Shown piece after piece: positions 57,859 to 64,000 of a stretch of DNA of 64,000 nucleotides. The stretch is from contig JADNRZ010000001.1 in NCBI GenBank assembly GCA_015501605.1, positions 1 through 64,000 on the forward strand. Reading direction: 5' to 3'. Below the pieces are notes generated by a model. That model searched no databases and was not told the DNA's origin. It was given only the letters and a program-made list of their open reading frames with translations. The first letter of the stretch is position 1; the number at the start of each line of letters is the position of its first letter. Source of the stretch: Panaeolus papilionaceus. Taxonomy: Eukaryota; Basidiomycota; Agaricomycetes; Agaricales. A program made the position numbers and the translations under genes.

Positions 57859-59887
57859 ATGAAGTCGGTTTTCGCTGCCCTTTTATTCGCTATCCTCGCC
57901 AATGCTCAGGCCCCTGTACGTGCTTTCCATTCGCGAAGAAGCACAATGCTAACCAGACTGATGTTGTAGCTTTACGGCCAATGTACGAGATTCCTTTCGC
58001 TTAATGTCAAATGATTATCTAACATGCATCGACCACCAAGGCGGCGGTAAAGGTTGGAGTACGTTTGATACCTACTATGGCAGACATTTCCCTGTGCTCA
58101 TCACCTTTGGATTTCAGCTGGCCCAACCACCTGTGTTTCTGGCTCAACTTGCACGTTCTCAAATGAATGTATGGCTACTATCTGTCATCTTTAACACCAT
58201 ATTCATCGTTTCTGGCACCAGACTACTCCCAGTGTCTTCCTGGAGGCTCTGGAGGCGGTGGCGGATCAACTACCACTACAGCACCACCAACCAGCACTGG
58301 AACGCCTGCTGGTGGCCTCCCCTTCCTTGGAGGTGTCAACCTAGCAGGTTATGACTTTACCGTCGTAAGGAGACTACTATTTTTCCAAGCCTTTCCTTTT
58401 TTAACCATTTTGAAGTACACAAACGGCTCATTCACTGGCACTGGTATTTCCCCCCCTGTTTCACAAATCTCCCACTTTGCGTCCCAGGGAGTTAACATCT
58501 TCAGAATTCGTGAGTCCTCCTTACACCGCCTCTTCTAGCTTAGCTAAACCACTTTTTTTAGCATTCGGTAAGCCTGATATATTTGCAGGATTTTCTGACT
58601 ACCTAACAATTTGCTACAGCATGGCAGCTCATGACCCCCCAAGTTGGAGGTACAATCAGCTCCAGCTTCTTCTCTCGCTACGACGCCACCGTTCAGGCCG
58701 CACTCGGCGCATCCACTCGCCCATACGTTATCTTGGATCTCGTACGTCCTTAACCTCCATCTCCTTATTCGCGTTGGGACTGAGTAGCTCAAACTTCTAG
58801 CACAACTACGCTCGCTGGAACAACCAGATCATCGCTCAAGGTGGTCCCAGCAATGCCCAATATGCCAGCATCTGGTCGCAGCTCGCAGCCAAGTACAAGA
58901 GCAACCCTAAGATCATCGTAAGGTATTCGCTGGTTCTCCATGAACCGTTCCTAATTTTCTCTCCTTCACGCAGTTCGGAATCATGAACGAGCCCCATGAT
59001 CTCCAGTCCGTTCCCACCTGGGTAAGATATTGATATTCTCCTAGCAGCGATTTTCAGTGTCTCATACGTATTTCCAGATTACCAGTGTGCAAGCTGCTGT
59101 GAACGCCATCCGTGCTGCTGGTGCCACTTCTCAGTACATCCTCATTCCCGGTACGTCCCTCCATCGATTTTGTTTCGTGCATTTTCTCATTTTTTCATCT
59201 TATTAGGTTCGTCGTGGTCAAGTGCCGAGGCATTCCCCAATGAGGCTGGTCCGCTTCTCCTCAAGGTCACCGACCCTGCTGGTGGAACTAGCAAGCTCAT
59301 CTTCGACGGTATGCACAACACCCAATTCGCTACCGATAAATTCTTATATTCTCCTTCTACTCTTTCAGTCCACAAGTACCTCGATGTTGACAACAGCGGA
59401 ACTCACCTTGAGTGCAGTACCGTAAGATCGCCTCTATTGTTCCCTGAGCTGAATATTTAATGTGCCTGTGTCCCTCAGAACAACGTTGGCGTCTTCACCA
59501 ACCTCGCCAACTTCCTCAGGCAAAACGGCAAGCGTCAGGCCCTTCTCAGCGAAACTGGAGGCGGAAACACCCAATCTTGCGTCACTGCGTACGTTGCCCC
59601 ATATCTTCCAGCCCCTCCTGAAACAAAGTGCTAATCATATCGCTTTCTTAACCTCTGTAGCCTCAAGGCACAGCTCGCCTACGTCAAGGCCAACTCTGAT
59701 GTCCTCACCGGATTCACCATCTGGAGTGCTGGTTCTTTCAACACCCAATACGAGCTCACCGTTACCCCCAACGCTGATGGCTCTGACCAAATAATCTGGT
59801 CTCAGGCAGGTAAGCTGAGATTCAATCTCTCTGGAAGGAGACATGAACTGACATTGGAACTCTCTAGTCCGCCCCAACCTTCCTTGA
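57859..59887 (+). CDS. Endo-beta-1,4-glucanase, N-terminal CBM1 plus GH5
   Basis: Exons begin 57859-57915 (signal peptide MKSVFAALLFAILANAQAP), 57970-57982 (13 nt), 58041-58058 (18 nt), 58118-58168, 58222-58364, 58416-58509, 58562-58567 (6 nt), 58620-58741, then 58801 onward. The CBM1 is LYGQCGGKGWTGPTTC ... NEYYSQCLP. A Gly/Ser/Thr linker (GGSGGGGGSTTTTAPPTS) leads to the GH5 barrel: GVNLAGYDF, NIFRIPFAWQLM, VILDLHNYARW, IMNEPHD with the acid/base Glu, FDVHKYLDVDNSG, ALLSETGGG with the nucleophile Glu, and GFTIWSAGSF. It ends QAVRPNLP with TGA at 59885. It is the secreted cellulase type common in white- and litter-rot fungi. The 6-nt exon encodes the Phe-Ala junction of IPFAW and is needed for the frame. 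Appears complete. Confidence 0.93.
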
Positions 59888-60506
59888 AAAACCACGTCGT
59901 CATCAGCCATTTTCAAATAAAGTATACTGTATATTCGTTACTTCTTGTACTCTCGGGCAACACACAATAAGATCATTTTCTCGTCCAATTTCCTTTGTCT
60001 TAGGTCATGATGAAACTAGCGTCTTGAACATGGAAATGGAATTGAAGACGGTCAAGCAACTCTGAGCTTCATTCACCCAGTTGTTCCCAGAACAACCTCA
60101 ACGTTAGATGACAGAACGAAGTAGATATATTTTAACTAGATACTTCAATTTACTCAGTGATAGACGTGATATATCTCGTAATATATGCAGTTTAAGGAGT
60201 CCGTAGGCCATGTCGTCAAGATATGAGCCAGTCAATCATACATGTCAAAAAATCAAGAAAAACGACCAGTAGTAGTAAAAGTGACTCATGGCCTGGGTAA
60301 CAGACCAGCTGCTACAATGCGGAGTAGAGTCCCCAACAAACGAAAAAGAAAATTCCAAGAGATGACCTGGCCAGGAAAAACGAGTCGTGATGCTTCATAT
60401 GTTCATATGTATGTTCGTGAGATACCGCCAATAGTGAAATTCTTCAAGCAAGTTGCGCGTCAATCTGCGAGAACGGGGAGAGGGCATCAAGTCGGGCGAA
60501 CAAAGC

Positions 60507-62745
60507 TCAGAGAAATTCGGCATTTACGAGGTAGTGTCGTAGGATACTGTCCTTAACTGCATCACAAGAAGGTCAGATGCAACTCGCTCTCAACTACGCA
60601 AAGATAAAGCTTACCAGCTTTAATGGTTGTTGATGTCGCCTTTGTGTCCTACAAAATAGCGTAAAACAGTCAGATGGGGTCAATGATGCAACAAGGGGGC
60701 TGCAAGAAATGGAAGTGAAATGGGGATGACTTACAATAACAGACGTCGCATAAAAATAACCTGCTCGCTGTTCCGGGGATTGCTGCTTCAAGATCTCCTT
60801 GAATTTTTCTCGTAGATCTAAATGAGATGTCAGCCAGGGAAGGTCAGGGATAGCTCGACAATAGTGGCGCCGAACTCGGAAAAAATGGGTGGGTTAAAAA
60901 TAAACGCACATTTAACGACGGTGTTGGTGTCATTTGGTCGATCACCAAAACTGGGCAGGTATTGCCTGACCATCACACCAGATCTTAGCTTCTTCTTCAG
61001 AAGGTCGCACTTGTTCAGGAACAGGATCATGGTGGCCTTTGAGAGGAGCGCGGACGACGTGACGGATCGCCATAGCATGAAGGAATCTTCGAGTCTATTG
61101 ACCTTTGAGTCTTCAGACAAGCGTTCATCAAAACACGACACGGCTAATGATGGTGATGGGATATGTTAGAAAATGTCAAATAAGTTCGCCTCCGAAATTC
61201 TAGGACACTACTTACGAGCAACTGCGAGTAAAGATGGTTAGATGTCTTATAACCATAATAGAGCGGAAATAAACGTACGGAAAATGATGGCTTGGACGTC
61301 CTCAAAGAACGGAATCCATGCATGACGCTAGCAATTTAGACCAGTCAGTCGTGAGGATGGGTGATATATGGGCGGGTACATACCACTGTTCTTGAACCAC
61401 CGACGTCGTAAAGGAGCCATGTTTTACCAACATCACCTCCGATACCAGCTGGGTTAGTGATTGGATTTAATGACGCCCGACTCCATATACAATGCCCGAC
61501 TCACCACTAAACACTGTCGTGTTATTGGGCTCAAAGTTGATTTTGTATTCCTGCACTCCTAGGGTTCTGAGCCTTGCGCGGAGAACGTCGTCATCTGAGG
61601 GTTCATAATTCCTGTGTGCTATCCGGTCTAGATCATCAAGGAAACTAACAAGAAAGATCCAGATAGTTAGCCGACCGCCGGCACCTAGAACAAAATAAGA
61701 AAACAAGATATACTTACAACCCAGCCGAGTCCTCCAAGCGAATCTTGCGCTTCTTGAGTACCGCCCGCACAGATTCATCACACCATAGACTTCTCATGTC
61801 CTCCCGACACGATGCAATAATTTCCGTCGCATCATCCACTGTTACGTCCTCGTCGCTCCCTGTGTGAGATCCGTTGCTGTGTGATCCAGCCCCACCGTTA
61901 AAATTCCGCGAAATCGGCTTATGGACCGATGCTCCCTTTTGGAGCGCATCATGCAGCCGGCGGACGGTGAATTCTCGACGTTGAGGTCGATGCCCTTTGG
62001 AGTTATCTAGGGGGCCTATTTCAGCTGCAACGCCGTCCTGTTCCTCCTCAGCACCTTCACCAAGCCTGCGTTTCAGGTCGGTCTGAACTCGACGCAATGG
62101 TCCAAGACGGAGTTTGAGTAATTGATGTCGTTCGGTCAGTATTGACGAGAAGCCTGATTGCGATACGGCATCGCTTGGCAATGAGAAGTTAAATGAAGAA
62201 CCAGTGGGAGAGTCAGATGATGTAGAGTGGTTGCCGTATCGCGTTGAGGGAGAAGGTGGGTTTTCTGAGGCATCCTCCATCTCATCTTGGATGGCTTCGA
62301 CGATCGTGATAATTGAGCGAATGAGGTTTAGCTGAATTACAGCTCGCCATGATGCTCGTTCTTCCTCCCAGGCAGCACGAGCGTATCTCATCCTGAAATC
62401 TGCAAAAACGTGTAAGCATGTCGTGCTGTGTTTATCAAACGAGAGTGGTTGTAGTACGCACTTTTAAGGGTCGTAGATTTACCTAAGTAAATCAGAGTGT
62501 TAGCGCTTGTCGACGAGGAACACCGTGTAAAACGTACCACTTTCTGACTGTCCCAGAAGTAATACACGAACTGTGTATTTCTCCTTCTTCATAGCCTGCT
62601 TCTCAGCCTTCAGCTGCTCATCAATCATATCACTAATGCGCTGTGCCTCGGCTTCCTGTTTCAACCTCTGAGCCTTCTCTGTCGAGGTTTCACCGACTGG
62701 TGCTGCATGGAAGATGGCGAAGGGGTCTACGTCCGTCGCGCCCAT
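60507..62745 (-). CDS. Atypical G-protein alpha subunit
   Basis: ATG 62745 (MGATDVDPFAIFHAAPVGET; Gly2 could be myristoylated) leads to the P-loop GQSESGKSTTLK, split by an intron. The helical domain (RYARAAWEEERASWRAV...) carries a large Ser/Asn-rich insertion of roughly 150 residues (62300-61850). Switch regions read RTLGVQEYKINF and LLYDVGGSRTVRHAWIPFF; the canonical catalytic Gln of DVGGQR is Ser, and the usual KTTG switch Thr is Leu. FLNKCDLL supplies the guanine-specificity NKxD. The C-terminus DSILRHYLVNAEFL ends at TGA 60507-60509. Expanded, divergent G-alpha paralogues are typical of agaricomycetes. The Ser change predicts slow GTP hydrolysis; it is likely signal-regulated differently from classical subunits. 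Convergent with the GH5 gene, 620 bp apart. Confidence 0.88.
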
Positions 62746-64000
62746 GGTTGTAGGAGTTCAAGATTGAGAAGTGGGAAGAGATGTCGAGATGAATGTTTAT
62801 TTCTGGGTGGGATGATTCTGCCAAAATCCTGATGAACACCGAGAGGTCAGTAAATGGAGTCCAGCGTGACGACGAAAGACTGATATCGCGGTTATTTAAC
62901 TCGTCTGTCCGTGGAAATGCTCGTTGTGAGCTGCGCTGGTAAGTCGCACAAAACGTTAACCCAGATGGTCATCGTTCTTTCCAAGCTAGGCTATGTCGAA
63001 AACGCGGACCACAAACGGCAATCATGGAATATCACATACAGCAAACACGCCACTGACCTCGATAAATTGTGATCTTGACCACAAACGAGTAATACGAGGA
63101 GCAAAGAACGTGTATCGACACAATAAAACTGGAAGCAAGGTCAGGAAGAATTGTGTGTGTCGGCAAAGTATCATTTATACTACATTGACCCTGCAACGCA
63201 ATTGCCGACATGTCGTAATCTGGTGGGTGCTTCGGGAATCTTGCCAATATTTTCATCCCTGTTTGCTATTCCGCCTGAACCTCTCTACCCTTACGTCCGG
63301 CTACCAATAAGGGGATACTTCCGTCAGTAAGTGCCCTTCTGCAATTGTTTCGCGGGTAGGACATTCATAGCATTTCACCGTGGTAGCGTTGCTTCTGAGG
63401 TCTAATCTGGGCTGTTCGGTACTTCTTCGCTACATGATGGAAGTTCTCAGATTTTACCTGGTTGCAATCTCACGCCGTAGCACGTCGTACAGATGTGGAA
63501 AAACTGCATCATCGTTAGCTGACGGTCAAAGATCGACAATTAAATCTCTCCGGACACATTCCCGGAAATAGTTCCTCATTGACCTTCTTCGACCCACCTC
63601 AACACTCTTGGCCTACTGACCCACCTCCAAATTTCAAGGGGTACACAATTTTTTTTTTCCAGACCTGTCAGAAAACAGTCAATTGTCAACGAAAAGAGGA
63701 TCAACAATCAGAGTTTTTTGGGTCGTTTTTCATTTGAGCTGTTTGAACGGTTGTTCCTCGCAATGACATTGCAAATCCTAGTCTTCTCCAGATACAGGCG
63801 GTTGACACAATCAAACCTGCTCGTCTTCTAAGTGTGTAGATCCTCTTCTCTTCGTTCTCATCTTGAATTTTCCATCAGAGACGCGAAGTTATGCAGAGAA
63901 TTCTGGGTACTGCCACCTGACTGGATGCTCGAAGCATGAGGTGGGTATTGGGGCATCAGTTCAAAACTTGAACTGCATGTTCTCTCACCATCAACATTGG
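62746..64000. other. Upstream of the G-alpha gene, no further gene recognised
   Basis: This is the G-alpha promoter side and beyond. Short frames at 62993-63310 and 63380-63571 lack motifs. A T-run lies at about 63650. Confidence 0.35.

Noticed and set aside
1..64000. CRISPR arrays, rRNA operons or prophage-like clusters
   Set aside because: None seen; the window is eukaryotic nuclear DNA with spliceosomal introns throughout.

Overview
The window is nuclear DNA of an agaricomycete (mushroom-forming basidiomycete, probably Agaricales). The signs are multi-exon genes with mostly 50-75 nt GT-AG introns, secreted CBM1-type plant-cell-wall proteins, DUF6533 seven-helix proteins, F-box proteins, and gene families restricted to mushroom fungi. 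Nothing prokaryotic or organellar was seen. All calls come from reading the sequence; no database search was run.

Layout. 0-4.5 kb: fungal tRNA ligase (Trl1: ligase, kinase and phosphodiesterase parts) with a 972-nt intron and an apparent 1-base frameshift in a G run. 5.4-6.2 kb: an unknown gene. 6.9-8.5 kb: a 5'-truncated COP9 signalosome subunit 3 copy split by a TG...CA insertion. 9.8-11.2 and 15.2-16.8 kb: two decayed, inverted tRNA-ligase copies. Between them are a secreted double-CBM1 gene and a 756-bp terminal-inverted-repeat element. 17-25 kb: an orphan membrane-protein gene and its dead paralogue (holding an 802-bp TIR element with a 9-bp target duplication), a basic low-complexity protein, a GH10 xylanase and a small Cys-rich protein. 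26.5-28.3 kb: a DUF6533 protein. 28.3-34.2 kb: gene-poor. 34.2-36.6 kb: a hypothetical protein and an F-box protein.

37.0-40.5 kb: a head-to-tail array (two intact genes, one fragment) coding for an N-terminal helical bundle resembling MLKL-NTD/HeLo-like cell-death domains, an EF-hand-like segment, and a C-terminal alpha/beta domain with a WVDD motif. This is the best candidate for an undescribed system here. 41.6-45.9 kb: two degenerate F-box genes on either side of a Tc1/mariner-like remnant. 46.2-48.9 kb: a fungalysin (M36) protease. 50.3-51.7 kb: a second DUF6533 protein.

51.9-55.6 kb: a four-copy array (three intact, one dead) of roughly 80-residue secreted proteins that are essentially a signal peptide plus one CBM1. 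Their exon pattern, including 13-nt and 18-nt exons, matches the first exons of the CBM1-GH5 endoglucanase at 57.9-59.9 kb, so they look like catalytic-domain-less derivatives of a cellulase. 60.5-62.7 kb: an atypical G-protein alpha subunit with Ser in place of the catalytic Gln.

The GH10 xylanase, CBM1-GH5 endoglucanase, solo-CBM1 proteins and M36 protease fit a saprotrophic, litter- or wood-decaying lifestyle. The many partial duplicates and TIR elements mark 5-25 kb and 40-46 kb as rapidly rearranging.
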